Shown one piece after another: positions 5,802 to 6,074 of a stretch of 6,074 nucleotides of DNA (positions are counted from its first letter, which is position 1; each line of letters opens with the position of its first letter). Source of the stretch: CAZCDS01 sp964497585 (GTDB taxonomy: Bacteria; Desulfobacterota; Desulfomonilia; Desulfomonilales; Desulfomonilaceae); contig CAZCDS010000118.1 of assembly GCA_964497585.1 (NCBI GenBank), positions 1 to 6,074 of the forward strand, written 5' to 3'. The notes below the pieces were generated by a model. That model had not been told where the DNA came from and did no database searches. It worked only from the letters and a program-made list of their open reading frames with translations. The translations under genes were made by a program, and so were the position numbers.

Positions 5802-6074
5802 GTGAAGAAGGTTTCGGTCGTTGGATGCGGAGCCTACATGGAGAGCGGACACCGATGTCCAGGCGAGTGGCGGTGCCTGAAGGCCGCCTCACTTGAAGAA
5901 GGGAGTTTTACAGAGCCTCATTCGGTGGTTTCTTTCGTCTCCTGTGAGTGTCCTGACCGTACGGTGGTGCCCAACTTGGGAATGGCGGCGAACCGGTCCG
6001 AGATGAAGCCAGACGTGATTCATTTCAGCACCTGCCTGTCCTCAGCCAAGCCAAATTGCCCATACACTATGCTA
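5802..6074 (+). CDS. CGGC-domain-like cysteine-rich protein, 3' end outside the window
   Basis: Ninety-one codons are open from GTG 5802 to the window edge. The fragment begins KKVSVVGCGAYMESG, as in CGGC-domain proteins (Pfam PF08821), putative metal-binding proteins of unknown function found largely in anaerobes. Visible conserved-looking residues are C9, C19 and C25 (CPGEWRC), C48 and C50 (SCECPDR), H74 and C78 (IHFSTC), and C86 followed by PY. The overall order, with GC near the N-terminus, CPG, a cysteine pair before a Pro, then IH-x-x-x-C and CP, fits the family. Where many members have CGGCPG, this one has CECPDR. A strong RBS supports the start. The gene is separated by 118 bases from the upstream gene, so it may be transcribed on its own, although I found no clear promoter. 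Binding of a metal through the cysteines and H74 is inference. Confidence 0.78.
   Translation, partial: MKKVSVVGCGAYMESGHRCPGEWRCLKAASLEEGSFTEPHSVVSFVSCECPDRTVVPNLGMAANRSEMKPDVIHFSTCLSSAKPNCPYTML

Noticed and set aside
1..6074. CRISPR array, tRNA/rRNA genes or an insertion sequence
   Set aside because: No regularly spaced direct repeats, no tRNA-like cloverleaf, no rRNA sequence and no transposase motif were seen.

Overview
The window is dominated by a two-gene phosphorelay module on the minus strand (48-4221). A shorter plus-strand region follows, holding a broken nucleoid-protein gene, a small DYWDGNWL-family protein and the start of a CGGC-domain protein (4821-6074). Large soluble multi-PAS kinases of this type, a PAS domain with a CY...PCxxCP cysteine cluster, an IHF-alpha-like sequence and a CGGC protein together suggest an anaerobic Deltaproteobacterium (Desulfobacterota / Syntrophobacteria-like). 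That placement is inference from protein flavour, not from a marker gene.

Minus strand. A sensor kinase (1594-4221, 875 aa) has five predicted PAS domains, a HisKA_2-type dimerisation/phosphoacceptor region (EIHHRVKNN) and an HATPase domain, with no membrane segment. Twenty-five bases downstream, behind a good GGAGG ribosome binding site, is its likely partner (48-1568, 506 aa): a receiver domain followed by three PAS domains and then a stop codon directly after the last PAS/PAC linker. No output domain is visible. The pair carries eight PAS domains in total, which suggests integration of several redox or small-ligand signals in the cytoplasm. A plausible sigma70-type promoter for the pair lies at 4294-4322.

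Middle. About 500 bases (4323-4820) hold no gene I can support. Inside it is a degenerate 10-bp periodic tract (4430-4509).

Plus strand. A promoter-like element (4821-4849) and an RBS/start-codon hairpin (4872-4904) lead into an integration host factor alpha-like gene (4898-5168). This gene has been broken by two frameshifts, each repairable by one added base, and by one in-frame stop. Next comes an intact 142-aa protein (5255-5683) of the DYWDGNWL family, some members of which are annotated as WapI-like immunity proteins. Last is a partial GTG-started gene (5802 to the window end) for a CGGC-like cysteine-rich protein. No RNA gene, CRISPR array or insertion sequence was recognised.
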